A stretch of 64,000 nt of DNA from positions 1,695,001 to 1,759,000 of the forward strand of contig JAQNBH010000019.1 of NCBI GenBank assembly GCA_028752905.1, given 5' to 3'. Each line of letters begins with the position of its first letter. The first letter of the stretch is position 1. This DNA comes from Cladorhizidae sp. MBARI D1340-BT2 (taxonomy: Eukaryota; Porifera; Demospongiae; Poecilosclerida; Cladorhizidae). Of this stretch, positions 23,001 through 37,383 are shown in pieces. Below the pieces are notes generated by a model. The model was given only the letters and a program-made list of their open reading frames with translations. It did no database searches and had not been told where the DNA came from. The position numbers and the translations under genes are program-made.

Positions 23001-23703
23001 AAGATAGGTCTCTCCCTGTGCTCTCTGTTGATATCAAACATCCATAATATTCTGCACACTTCACTGTAATGGACTTGATATGATTCGAATGATAGGTTTC
23101 ATTATGTGTTCTCTATCTTGATATTTGCCCTAATTTAGTCTATATATATGTTTCTCATTTTCCCCCCAAAAATCTTGTTATTTTGCCGTAAAGCTCACAA
23201 CTTTTCTACACTCTACTCCAAAAAGATAATTTTTATATCACCGGATAGCCCTTCTAATTATCTGTCTTTTGTACGTGCCAAAATTTTGAGTACTCTAAGT
23301 ATTAGCAAGTTATGGTGATTTGAAGTGGTAAGGTTTGCGATCTTTCCTGGCGTTTTCCAGTTGCCAAAGCGGTGGCCTGCCAGTGAAAAACCACTACATT
23401 TATTGATAATCTGTTGACATGTTGCAGATAAGGGCCTTCTCTATCAGTTGACAAAATCTGGGACTTTGGTCTTGTTAATTAGGGCAGTTATGAATTGTAC
23501 TCTTACTTGATGCTAAACATGTTAGCTTCGTAGATTATCCACACTTCACTGAATAGACTTGATGTATAGCTATTAAGATAGGACTCTCTAAGTGCTCTCT
23601 CTTGATACCAAACATCCATATATTCTGCACACTTCACTGTAATGGACTTGCAAGATAGGTATCTCTCAGTGTTCTCTATCTTGAGCTAAACATGTTAGCT
23701 TCA
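20056..23703 (+). repeat. Units 23-26: second copy of a duplicated four-unit block
   Basis: This is the partner of units 17-20 with the same haplotype order and the shared offset-454 g (unit 25). Unit 23 differs from unit 17 by A at offset 376. Units 21-22 and 27-28 are only partly alike, so the exact ends of the copied block are not visible. Confidence 0.75.
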
Positions 23704-26700
23704 TAGATTCTCCACACTTCACTGAATAGACTTGATATATAGCTCTAAAGGTAGGCCTCTCTCTGTTCTCTCTCTTGATACCAAACATCCGTATATTCTG
23801 CATACATAGAATCACAAGATAGGTTTCTCTATGTGTTCTCTATCTTGATGCTAAACAGGTTAGCTTCATAGATTCTCCACACTTCACTGTATAAACTTGA
23901 TATATAGCTATTAAGATAGGTCTCTCCCTGTGCTCTCTGTTGATATCAAACATCCATAATATTCTGCACACTTCACTGTAATGGACTTGATATGATTCGA
24001 ATGATAGGTTTCATTATGTGTTCTCTATCTTGATATTTGCCCTAATTTAGTCTATATATATGTTTCTCATTTTCCCCCCAAAAATCTTGTTATTTTGCCG
24101 TAAAGCTCACAACTTTTCTACACTCTACTTCAAAAAGATAATTTTTATATCACCGGATAGCCCTTCTAATTATCTGTCTTTTGTACGTGCCAAAATTTTG
24201 AGTACTCTAAGTATTAGCAAGTTATGGTGATTTGAAGTGGTAAGGTTTGCGATCTTTCCTGGCGTTTTCCAGTTGCCAAAGCGGTGGCCTGCCAGTGAAA
24301 AACCACTACATTTATTGATAATCTGTTGACATGTTGCAGATAAGGGCCTTCTCTATCAGTTGACAAAATCTGGGACTTTGGTCTTGTTAATTAGGGCAGT
24401 TATGAATTGTACTCTTACTTGATGCTAAACATGTTAGCTTCGTAGATTATCCACACTTCACTGAATAGACTTGATGTATAGCTATTAAGATAGGACTCTC
24501 TAAGTGCTCTCTCTTGATACCAAACATCCATATATTCTGCACACTTCACTGTAATGGACTTGCAAGATAGGTATCTCTCAGTGTTCTCTATCTTGAGCTA
24601 AACATGTTAGCTTCATAGATTCTCCACACTTCACTGAATAGACTTGATATATAGCTCTAAAGGTAGGCCTCTCTCTGTTCTCTCTCTTGATACCAAACAT
24701 CCGTATATTCTGCATACATAGAATCACAAGATAGGTTTCTCTATGTGTTCTCTATCTTGATGCTAAACAGGTTAGCTTCATAGATTCTCCACACTTCACT
24801 GTATAAACTTGATATATAGCTATTAAGATAGGTCTCTCCCTGTGCTCTCTGTTGATATCAAACATCCATAATATTCTGCACACTTCACTGTAATGGACTT
24901 GATATGATTCGAATGATAGGTTTCATTATGTGTTCTCTATCTTGATATTTGCCCTAATTTAGTCTATATATATGTTTCTCATTTCCCCCCCAAAAATCTT
25001 GTTATTTTGCCGTAAAGCTCACAACTTTTCTACACTCTACTCCAAAAAGATAATTTTTATATCACCGGATAGCCCTTCTAATTATCTGTCTTTTGTACGT
25101 GCCAAAATTTTGAGTACTCTAAGTATTAGCAAGTTATGGTGATTTGAAGTGGTAAGGTTTGCGATCTTTCCTGGCGTTTTCCAGTTGCCAAAGCGGTGGC
25201 CTGCCAGTGAAAAACCACTACATTTATTGATAATCTGTTGACATGTTGCAGATAAGGGCCTTCTCTATCAGTTGACAAAATCTGGGACTTTGGTCTTGTT
25301 AATTAGGGCAGTTATGAATTGTACTCTTACTTGATGCTAAACATGTTAGCTTCGTAGATTATCCACACTTCACTGAATAGACTTGATGTATAGCTATTAA
25401 GATAGGACTCTCTAAGTGCTCTCTCTTGATACCAAACATCCATATATTCTGCACACTTCACTGTAATGGACTTGCAAGATAGGTATCTCTCAGTGTTCTC
25501 TATCTTGAGCTAAACATGTTAGCTTCATAGATTCTCCACACTTCACTGAATAGACTTGATATATAGCTCTAAAGGTAGGCCTCTCTCTGTTCTCTCTCTT
25601 GATACCAAACATCCGTATATTCTGCATACATAGAATCACAAGATAGGTTTCTCTATGTGTTCTCTATCTTGATGCTAAACAGGTTAGCTTCATAGATTCT
25701 CCACACTTCACTGTATAAACTTGATATATAGCTATTAAGATAGGTCTCTCCCTGTGCTCTCTGTTGATATCAAACATCCATAATATTCTGCACACTTCAC
25801 TGTAATGGACTTGATATGATTCGAATGATAGGTTTCATTATGTGTTCTCTATCTTGATATTTGCCCTAATTTAGTCTATATATATGTTTCTCATTTTCCC
25901 CCCAAAAATCTTGTTATTTTGCCGTAAAGCTCATAACTTTTCTACACTTTACCCCAAAAAGATAATTTTTATATCACGGGATAGCCCTTCTAATTATCTG
26001 TCTTTTGTACGTGCCAAAATTTTGAGTACTCTAAGTATTAGCAAGTTATGGTGATTTGAAGTGGTAAGGTTTGCGATCTTTCCTGGCGTTTTCCAGTTGC
26101 CAAAGCGGTGGCCTGCCAGTGAAAAACCACTACATTTATTGATAATCTGTTGACATGTTGCAGATAAGGGCCTTCTCTATCAGTTGACAAAATCTGGGAC
26201 TTTGGTCTTGTTAATTAGGGCAGTTATGAATTGTACTCTTACTTGATGCTAAACATGTTAGCTTCGTAGATTATCCACACTTCACTGAATAGACTTGATG
26301 TATAGCTATTAAGATAGGACTCTCTAAGTGCTCTCTCTTGATACCAAACATCCATATATTCTGCACACTTCACTGTAATGGACTTGCAAGATAGGTATCT
26401 CTCAGTGTTCTCTATCTTGAGCTAAACATGTTAGCTTCATAGATTCTCCACACTTCACTGAATAGACTTGATATATAGCTCTAAAGGTAGGCCTCTCTCT
26501 GTTCTCTCTCTTGATACCAAACATCCGTATATTCTGCATACATAGAATCACAAGATAGGTTTCTCTATGTGTTCTCTATCTTGATGCTAAACAGGTTAGC
26601 TTCATAGATTCTCCACACTTCACTGTATAAACTTGATATATAGCTATTAAGATAGGTCTCTCCCTGTGCTCTCTGTTGATATCAAACATCCATAATATTC

Positions 26701-29700
26701 TGCACACTTCACTGTAATGGACTTGATATGATTCGAATGATAGGTTTCATTATGTGTTCTCTATCTTGATATTTGCCCTAATTTAGTCTATATATATGTT
26801 TCTCATTTTCCCCCCAAAAATCTTGTTATTTTGCCGTAAAGCTCATAACTTTTCTACACTTTACCCCAAAAAGATAATTTTTATATCACGGGATAGCCCT
26901 TCTAATTATCTGTCTTTTGTACGTGCCAAAATTTTGAGTACTCTAAGTATTAGCAAGTTATGGTGATTTGAAGTGGTAAGGTTTGCGATCTTTCCTGGCG
27001 TTTTCCAGTTGCCAAAGCGGTGGCCTGCCAGTGAAAAACCACTACATTTATTGATAATCTGTTGACATGTTGCAGATAAGGGCCTTCTCTATCAGTTGAC
27101 AAAATCTGGGACTTTGGTCTTGTTAATTAGGGCAGTTATGAATTGTACTCTTACTTGATGCTAAACATGTTAGCTTCGTAGATTATCCACACTTCACTGA
27201 ATAGACTTGATGTATAGCTATTAAGATAGGACTCTCTAAGTGCTCTCTCTTGATACCAAACATCCATATATTCTGCACACTTCACTGTAATGGACTTGCA
27301 AGATAGGTATCTCTCAGTGTTCTCTATCTTGAGCTAAACATGTTAGCTTCATAGATTCTCCACACTTCACTGAATAGACTTGATATATAGCTCTAAAGGT
27401 AGGCCTCTCTCTGTTCTCTCTCTTGATACCAAACATCCGTATATTCTGCATACATAGAATCACAAGATAGGTTTCTCTATGTGTTCTCTATCTTGATGCT
27501 AAACAGGTTAGCTTCATAGATTCTCCACACTTCACTGTATAAACTTGATATATAGCTATTAAGATAGGTCTCTCCCTGTGCTCTCTGTTGATATCAAACA
27601 TCCATAATATTCTGCACACTTCACTGTAATGGACTTGATATGATTCGAATGATAGGTTTCATTATGTGTTCTCTATCTTGATATTTGCCCTAATTTAGTC
27701 TATATATATGTTTCTCATTTTCCCCCCAAAAATCTTGTTATTTTGCCGTAAAGCTCACAACTTTTCTACACTCTACTCCAAAAAGATAATTTTTATATCA
27801 CCGGATAGCCCTTCTAATTATCTGTCTTTTGTACGTGCCAAAATTTTGAGTACTCTAAGTATTAGCAAGTTATGGTGATTTGAAGTGGTAAGGTTTGCGA
27901 TCTTTCCTGGCGTTTTCCAGTTGCCAAAGCGGTGGCCTGCCAGTGAAAAACCACTACATTTATTGATAATCTGTTGACATGTTGCAGATAAGGGCCTTCT
28001 CTATCAGTTGACAAAATCTGGGACTTTGGTCTTGTTAATTAGGGCAGTTATGAATTGTACTCTTACTTGATGCTAAACATGTTAGCTTCGTAGATTATCC
28101 ACACTTCACTGAATAGACTTGATGTATAGCTATTAAGATAGGACTCTCTAAGTGCTCTCTCTTGATACCAAACATCCATATATTCTGCACACTTCACTGT
28201 AATGGACTTGCAAGATAGGTATCTCTCAGTGTTCTCTATCTTGAGCTAAACATGTTAGCTTCATAGATTCTCCACACTTCACTGAATAGACTTGATATAT
28301 AGCTCTAAAGGTAGGCCTCTCTCTGTTCTCTCTCTTGATACCAAACATCCGTATATTCTGCATACATAGAATCACAAGATAGGTTTCTCTATGTGTTCTC
28401 TATCTTGATGCTAAACAGGTTAGCTTCATAGATTCTCCACACTTCACTGTATAAACTTGATATATAGCTATTAAGATAGGTCTCTCCCTGTGCTCTCTGT
28501 TGATATCAAACATCCATAATATTCTGCACACTTCACTGTAATGGACTTGATATGATTCGAATGATAGGTTTCATTATGTGTTCTCTATCTTGATATTTGC
28601 CCTAATTTAGTCTATATATATGTTTCTCATTTTCCCCCCAAAAATCTTGTTATTTTGCCTTAAAGCTCATAACTTTTCTACACTTTACCCCAAAAAGATA
28701 ATTTTTATATCACGGGATAGCCCTTCTAATTATCTGTCTTTTGTACGTGCCAAAATTTTGAGTACTCTAAGTATTAGCAAGTTATGGTGATTTGAAGTGG
28801 TAAGGTTTGCGATCTTTCCTGGCGTTTTCCAGTTGCCAAAGCGGTGGCCTGCCAGTGAAAAACCACTACATTTATTGATAATCTGTTGACATGTTGCAGA
28901 TAAGGGCCTTCTCTATCAGTTGACAAAATCTGGGACTTTGGTCTTGTTAATTAGGGCAGTTATGAATTGTACTCTTACTTGATGCTAAACATGTTAGCTT
29001 CGTAGATTATCCACACTTCACTGAATAGACTTGATGTATAGCTATTAAGATAGGACTCTCTAAGTGCTCTCTCTTGATACCAAACATCCATATATTCTGC
29101 ACACTTCACTGTAATGGACTTGCAAGATAGGTATCTCTCAGTGTTCTCTATCTTGAGCTAAACATGTTAGCTTCATAGATTCTCCACACTTCACTGAATA
29201 GACTTGATATATAGCTCTAAAGGTAGGCCTCTCTCTGTTCTCTCTCTTGATACCAAACATCCGTATATTCTGCATACATAGAATCACAAGATAGGTTTCT
29301 CTATGTGTTCTCTATCTTGATGCTAAACAGGTTAGCTTCATAGATTCTCCACACTTCACTGTATAAACTTGATATATAGCTATTAAGATAGGTCTCTCCC
29401 TGTGCTCTCTGTTGATATCAAACATCCATAATATTCTGCACACTTCACTGTAATGGACTTGATATGATTCGAATGATAGGTTTCATTATGTGTTCTCTAT
29501 CTTGATATTTGCCCTAATTTAGTCTATATATATGTTTCTCATTTTCCCCCCAAAAATCTTGTTATTTTGCCGTAAAGCTCACAACTTTTCTACACTCTAC
29601 TCCAAAAAGATAATTTTTATATCACCGGATAGCCCTTCTAATTATCTGTCTTTTGTACGTGCCAAAATTTTGAGTACTCTAAGTATTAGCAAGTTATGGT

Positions 29701-30999
29701 GATTTGAAGTGGTAAGGTTTGCGATCTTTCCTGGCGTTTTCCAGTTGCCAAAGCGGTGGCCTGCCAGTGAAAAACCACTACATTTATTGATAATCTGTTG
29801 ACATGTTGCAGATAAGGGCCTTCTCTATCAGTTGACAAAATCTGGGACTTTGGTCTTGTTAATTAGGGCAGTTATGAATTGTACTCTTACTTGATGCTAA
29901 ACATGTTAGCTTCGTAGATTATCCACACTTCACTGAATAGACTTGATGTATAGCTATTAAGATAGGACTCTCTAAGTGCTCTCTCTTGATACCAAACATC
30001 CATATATTCTGCACACTTCACTGTAATGGACTTGCAAGATAGGTATCTCTCAGTGTTCTCTATCTTGAGCTAAACATGTTAGCTTCATAGATTCTCCACA
30101 CTTCACTGAATAGACTTGATATATAGCTCTAAAGGTAGGCCTCTCTCTGTTCTCTCTCTTGATACCAAACATCCGTATATTCTGCATACATAGAATCACA
30201 AGATAGGTTTCTCTATGTGTTCTCTATCTTGATGCTAAACAGGTTAGCTTCATAGATTCTCCACACTTCACTGTATAAACTTGATATATAGCTATTAAGA
30301 TAGGTCTCTCCCTGTGCTCTCTGTTGATATCAAACATCCATAATATTCTGCACACTTCACTGTAATGGACTTGATATGATTCGAATGATAGGTTTCATTA
30401 TGTGTTCTCTATCTTGATATTTGCCCTAATTTAGTCTATATATATGTTTCTCATTTTCCCCCCAAAAATCTTGTTATTTTGCCGTAAAGCTCACAACTTT
30501 TCTACACTCTACTCCAAAAAGATAATTTTTATATCACCGGATAGCCCTTCTAATTATCTGTCTTTTGTACGTGCCAAAATTTTGAGTACTCTAAGTATTA
30601 GCAAGTTATGGTGATTTGAAGTGGTAAGGTTTGCGATCTTTCCTGGCGTTTTCCAGTTGCCAAAGCGGTGGCCTGCCAGTGAAAAACCACTACATTTATT
30701 GATAATCTGTTGACATGTTGCAGATAAGGGCCTTCTCTATCAGTTGACAAAATCTGGGACTTTGGTCTTGTTAATTAGGGCAGTTATGAATTGTACTCTT
30801 ACTTGATGCTAAACATGTTAGCTTCGTAGATTATCCACACTTCACTGAATAGACTTGATGTATAGCTATTAAGATAGGACTCTCTAAGTGCTCTCTCTTG
30901 ATACCAAACATCCATATATTCTGCACACTTCACTGTAATGGACTTGCAAGATAGGTATCTCTCAGTGTTCTCTATCTTGAGCTAAACATGTTAGCTTCA

Positions 31000-33735
31000 T
31001 AGATTCTCCACACTTCACTGAATAGACTTGATATATAGCTCTAAAGGTAGGCCTCTCTCTGTTCTCTCTCTTGATACCAAACATCCGTATATTCTGCATA
31101 CATAGAATCACAAGATAGGTTTCTCTATGTGTTCTCTATCTTGATGCTAAACAGGTTAGCTTCATAGATTCTCCACACTTCACTGTATAAACTTGATATA
31201 TAGCTATTAAGATAGGTCTCTCCCTGTGCTCTCTGTTGATATCAAACATCCATAATATTCTGCACACTTCACTGTAATGGACTTGATATGATTCGAATGA
31301 TAGGTTTCATTATGTGTTCTCTATCTTGATATTTGCCCTAATTTAGTCTATATATATGTTTCTCATTTTCCCCCAAAAAATCTTGTTATTTTGCCGTAAA
31401 GCTCATAACTTTTCTACACTTTACTCCAAAAAGATAATTTTTATATCACGGGATAGCCCTTCTAATTATCTGTCTTTTGTACGTGCCAAAATTTTGAGTA
31501 CTCTAAGTATTAGCAAGTTATGGTGATTTGAAGTGGTAAGGTTTGCGATCTTTCCTGGCGTTTTCCAGTTGCCAAAGCGGTGGCCTGCCAGTGAAAAACC
31601 ACTACATTTATTGATAATCTGTTGACATGTTGCAGATAAGGGCCTTCTCTATCAGTTGACAAAATCTGGGACTTTGGTCTTGTTAATTAGGGCAGTTATG
31701 AATTGTACTCTTACTTGATGCTAAACATGTTAGCTTCGTAGATTATCCACACTTCACTGAATAGACTTGATGTATAGCTATTAAGATAGGACTCTCTAAG
31801 TGCTCTCTCTTGATACCAAACATCCATATATTCTGCACACTTCACTGTAATGGACTTGCAAGATAGGTATCTCTCAGTGTTCTCTATCTTGAGCTAAACA
31901 TGTTAGCTTCATAGATTCTCCACACTTCACTGAATAGACTTGATATATAGCTCTAAAGGTAGGCCTCTCTCTGTTCTCTCTCTTGATACCAAACATCCGT
32001 ATATTCTGCATACATAGAATCACAAGATAGGTTTCTCTATGTGTTCTCTATCTTGATGCTAAACAGGTTAGCTTCATAGATTCTCCACACTTCACTGTAT
32101 AAACTTGATATATAGCTATTAAGATAGGTCTCTCCCTGTGCTCTCTGTTGATATCAAACATCCATAATATTCTGCACACTTCACTGTAATGGACTTGATA
32201 TGATTCGAATGATAGGTTTCATTATGTGTTCTCTATCTTGATATTTGCCCTAATTTAGTCTATATATATGTTTCTCATTTTCCCCCCAAAAATCTTGTTA
32301 TTTTGCCGTAAAGCTCATAACTTTTCTACACTTTACCCTAAAAAGATAATTTTTATATCACGGGATAGCCCTTCTAATTATCTGTCTTTTGTACGTGCCA
32401 AAATTTTGAGTACTCTAAGTATTAGCAAGTTATGGTGATTTGAAGTGGTAAGGTTTGCGTTCTTTCCTGGCGTTTTCCAGTTGCCAAAGCGGTGGCCTGC
32501 CAGTGAAAAACCACTACATTTATTGATAATCTGTTGACATGTTGCAGATAAGGGCCTTCTCTATCAGTTGACAAAATCTGGGACTTTGGTCTTGTTAATT
32601 AGGGCAGTTATGAATTGTACTCTTACTTGATGCTAAACATGTTAGCTTCGTAGATTATCCACACTTCACTGAATAGACTTGATGTATAGCTATTAAGATA
32701 GGACTCTCTAAGTGCTCTCTCTTGATACCAAACATCCATATATTCTGCACACTTCACTGTAATGGACTTGCAAGATAGGTATCTCTCAGTGTTCTCTATC
32801 TTGAGCTAAACATGTTAGCTTCATAGATTCTCCACACTTCACTGAATAGACTTGATATATAGCTCTAAAGGTAGGCCTCTCTCTGTTCTCTCTCTTGATA
32901 CCAAACATCCGTATATTCTGCATACATAGAATCACAAGATAGGTTTCTCTATGTGTTCTCTATCTTGATGCTAAACAGGTTAGCTTCATAGATTCTCCAC
33001 ACTTCACTGTATAAACTTGATATATAGCTATTAAGATAGGTCTCTCCCTGTGCTCTCTGTTGATATCAAACATCCATAATATTCTGCACACTTCACTGTA
33101 ATGGACTTGATATGATTCGAATGATAGGTTTCATTATGTGTTCTCTATCTTGATATTTGCCCTAATTTAGTCTATATATATGTTTCTCATTTTCCCCCCA
33201 AAAATCTTGTTATTTTGCCGTAAAGCTCATAACTTTTCTACACTCTACCCCAAAAAGATAATTTTTATATCACCGGATAGCCCTTCTAATTATCTGTCTT
33301 TTGTACGTGCCAAAATTTTGAGTACTCTAAGTATTAGCAAGTTATGGTGATTTGAAGTGGTAAGGTTTGCGATCTTTCCTGGCGTTTTCCAGTTGCCAAA
33401 GCGGTGGCCTGCCAGTGAAAAACCACTACATTTATTGATAATCTGTTGACATGTTGCAGATAAGGGCCTTCTCTATCAGTTGACAAAATCTGGGACTTTG
33501 GTCTTGTTAATTAGGGCAGTTATGAATTGTACTCTTACTTGATGCTAAACATGTTAGCTTCGTAGATTATCCACACTTCACTGAATAGACTTGATGTATA
33601 GCTATTAAGATAGGACTCTCTAAGTGCTCTCTCTTGATACCAAACATCCATATATTCTGCACACTTCACTGTAATGGACTTGCAAGATAGGTATCTCTCA
33701 GTGTTCTCTATCTTGAGCTAAACATGTTAGCTTCA
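31000..33735 (+). repeat. Units 35-37: first copy of a three-unit block
   Basis: Unit 36 carries two private changes: ctttaccctaaaa (t at 32339, offset 428) and gcgttcttt (t at 32460, offset 549). Both recur together only in unit 40, four units (3,648 bp) later. Flanking units 35 and 39 share A at offset 376, and 37 and 41 are both H3. Unit 35 differs from 39 at offset 426 and is the only H9 unit. Confidence 0.75.
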
Positions 33736-34647
33736 TAGATTCTCCACACTTCACTGAATAGACTTGATATATAGCTCTAAAGGTAGGCCTCTCTCTGTTC
33801 TCTCTCTTGATACCAAACATCCGTATATTCTGCATACATAGAATCACAAGATAGGTTTCTCTATGTGTTCTCTATCTTGATGCTAAACAGGTTAGCTTCA
33901 TAGATTCTCCACACTTCACTGTATAAACTTGATATATAGCTATTAAGATAGGTCTCTCCCTGTGCTCTCTGTTGATATCAAACATCCATAATATTCTGCA
34001 CACTTCACTGTAATGGACTTGATATGATTCGAATGATAGGTTTCATTATGTGTTCTCTATCTTGATATTTGCCCTAATTTAGTCTATATATATGTTTCTC
34101 ATTTTCCCCCCAAAAATCTTGTTATTTTGCCGTAAAGCTCATAACTTTTCTACACTCTACCCCAAAAAGATAATTTTTATATCACCGGATAGCCCTTCTA
34201 ATTATCTGTCTTTTGTACGTGCCAAAATTTTGAGTACTCTAAGTATTAGCAAGTTATGGTGATTTGAAGTGGTAAGGTTTGCGATCTTTCCTGGCGTTTT
34301 CCAGTTGCCAAAGCGGTGGCCTGCCAGTGAAAAACCACTACATTTATTGATAATCTGTTGACATGTTGCAGATAAGGGCCTTCTCTATCAGTTGACAAAA
34401 TCTGGGACTTTGGTCTTGTTAATTAGGGCAGTTATGAATTGTACTCTTACTTGATGCTAAACATGTTAGCTTCGTAGATTATCCACACTTCACTGAATAG
34501 ACTTGATGTATAGCTATTAAGATAGGACTCTCTAAGTGCTCTCTCTTGATACCAAACATCCATATATTCTGCACACTTCACTGTAATGGACTTGCAAGAT
34601 AGGTATCTCTCAGTGTTCTCTATCTTGAGCTAAACATGTTAGCTTCA

Positions 34648-37383
34648 TAGATTCTCCACACTTCACTGAATAGACTTGATATATAGCTCTAAAGGTAGGC
34701 CTCTCTCTGTTCTCTCTCTTGATACCAAACATCCGTATATTCTGCATACATAGAATCACAAGATAGGTTTCTCTATGTGTTCTCTATCTTGATGCTAAAC
34801 AGGTTAGCTTCATAGATTCTCCACACTTCACTGTATAAACTTGATATATAGCTATTAAGATAGGTCTCTCCCTGTGCTCTCTGTTGATATCAAACATCCA
34901 TAATATTCTGCACACTTCACTGTAATGGACTTGATATGATTCGAATGATAGGTTTCATTATGTGTTCTCTATCTTGATATTTGCCCTAATTTAGTCTATA
35001 TATATGTTTCTCATTTTCCCCCAAAAAATCTTGTTATTTTGCCGTAAAGCTCATAACTTTTCTACACTTTACCCCAAAAAGATAATTTTTATATCACGGG
35101 ATAGCCCTTCTAATTATCTGTCTTTTGTACGTGCCAAAATTTTGAGTACTCTAAGTATTAGCAAGTTATGGTGATTTGAAGTGGTAAGGTTTGCGATCTT
35201 TCCTGGCGTTTTCCAGTTGCCAAAGCGGTGGCCTGCCAGTGAAAAACCACTACATTTATTGATAATCTGTTGACATGTTGCAGATAAGGGCCTTCTCTAT
35301 CAGTTGACAAAATCTGGGACTTTGGTCTTGTTAATTAGGGCAGTTATGAATTGTACTCTTACTTGATGCTAAACATGTTAGCTTCGTAGATTATCCACAC
35401 TTCACTGAATAGACTTGATGTATAGCTATTAAGATAGGACTCTCTAAGTGCTCTCTCTTGATACCAAACATCCATATATTCTGCACACTTCACTGTAATG
35501 GACTTGCAAGATAGGTATCTCTCAGTGTTCTCTATCTTGAGCTAAACATGTTAGCTTCATAGATTCTCCACACTTCACTGAATAGACTTGATATATAGCT
35601 CTAAAGGTAGGCCTCTCTCTGTTCTCTCTCTTGATACCAAACATCCGTATATTCTGCATACATAGAATCACAAGATAGGTTTCTCTATGTGTTCTCTATC
35701 TTGATGCTAAACAGGTTAGCTTCATAGATTCTCCACACTTCACTGTATAAACTTGATATATAGCTATTAAGATAGGTCTCTCCCTGTGCTCTCTGTTGAT
35801 ATCAAACATCCATAATATTCTGCACACTTCACTGTAATGGACTTGATATGATTCGAATGATAGGTTTCATTATGTGTTCTCTATCTTGATATTTGCCCTA
35901 ATTTAGTCTATATATATGTTTCTCATTTTCCCCCCAAAAATCTTGTTATTTTGCCGTAAAGCTCATAACTTTTCTACACTTTACCCTAAAAAGATAATTT
36001 TTATATCACGGGATAGCCCTTCTAATTATCTGTCTTTTGTACGTGCCAAAATTTTGAGTACTCTAAGTATTAGCAAGTTATGGTGATTTGAAGTGGTAAG
36101 GTTTGCGTTCTTTCCTGGCGTTTTCAAGTTGCCAAAGCGGTGGCCTGCCAGTGAAAAACCACTACATTTATTGATAATCTGTTGACATGTTGCAGATAAG
36201 GGCCTTCTCTATCAGTTGACAAAATCTGGGACTTTGGTCTTGTTAATTAGGGCAGTTATGAATTGTACTCTTACTTGATGCTAAACATGTTAGCTTCGTA
36301 GATTATCCACACTTCACTGAATAGACTTGATGTATAGCTATTAAGATAGGACTCTCTAAGTGCTCTCTCTTGATACCAAACATCCATATATTCTGCACAC
36401 TTCACTGTAATGGACTTGCAAGATAGGTATCTCTCAGTGTTCTCTATCTTGAGCTAAACATGTTAGCTTCATAGATTCTCCACACTTCACTGAATAGACT
36501 TGATATATAGCTCTAAAGGTAGGCCTCTCTCTGTTCTCTCTCTTGATACCAAACATCCGTATATTCTGCATACATAGAATCACAAGATAGGTTTCTCTAT
36601 GTGTTCTCTATCTTGATGCTAAACAGGTTAGCTTCATAGATTCTCCACACTTCACTGTATAAACTTGATATATAGCTATTAAGATAGGTCTCTCCCTGTG
36701 CTCTCTGTTGATATCAAACATCCATAATATTCTGCACACTTCACTGTAATGGACTTGATATGATTCGAATGATAGGTTTCATTATGTGTTCTCTATCTTG
36801 ATATTTGCCCTAATTTAGTCTATATATATGTTTCTCATTTTCCCCCCAAAAATCTTGTTATTTTGCCGTAAAGCTCATAACTTTTCTACACTCTACCCCA
36901 AAAAGATAATTTTTATATCACCGGATAGCCCTTCTAATTATCTGTCTTTTGTACGTGCCAAAATTTTGAGTACTCTAAGTATTAGCAAGTTATGGTGATT
37001 TGAAGTGGTAAGGTTTGCGATCTTTCCTGGCGTTTTCCAGTTGCCAAAGCGGTGGCCTGCCAGTGAAAAACCACTACATTTATTGATAATCTGTTGACAT
37101 GTTGCAGATAAGGGCCTTCTCTATCAGTTGACAAAATCTGGGACTTTGGTCTTGTTAATTAGGGCAGTTATGAATTGTACTCTTACTTGATGCTAAACAT
37201 GTTAGCTTCGTAGATTATCCACACTTCACTGAATAGACTTGATGTATAGCTATTAAGATAGGACTCTCTAAGTGCTCTCTCTTGATACCAAACATCCATA
37301 TATTCTGCACACTTCACTGTAATGGACTTGCAAGATAGGTATCTCTCAGTGTTCTCTATCTTGAGCTAAACATGTTAGCTTCA
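34648..37383 (+). repeat. Units 39-41: second copy of a three-unit block
   Basis: This is the partner of units 35-37. Unit 40 has the two shared changes (35987 and 36108) and one further private change, ttttcaagttgcc (a at 36126), so it most likely derives from a unit-36-like parent. Confidence 0.75.
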
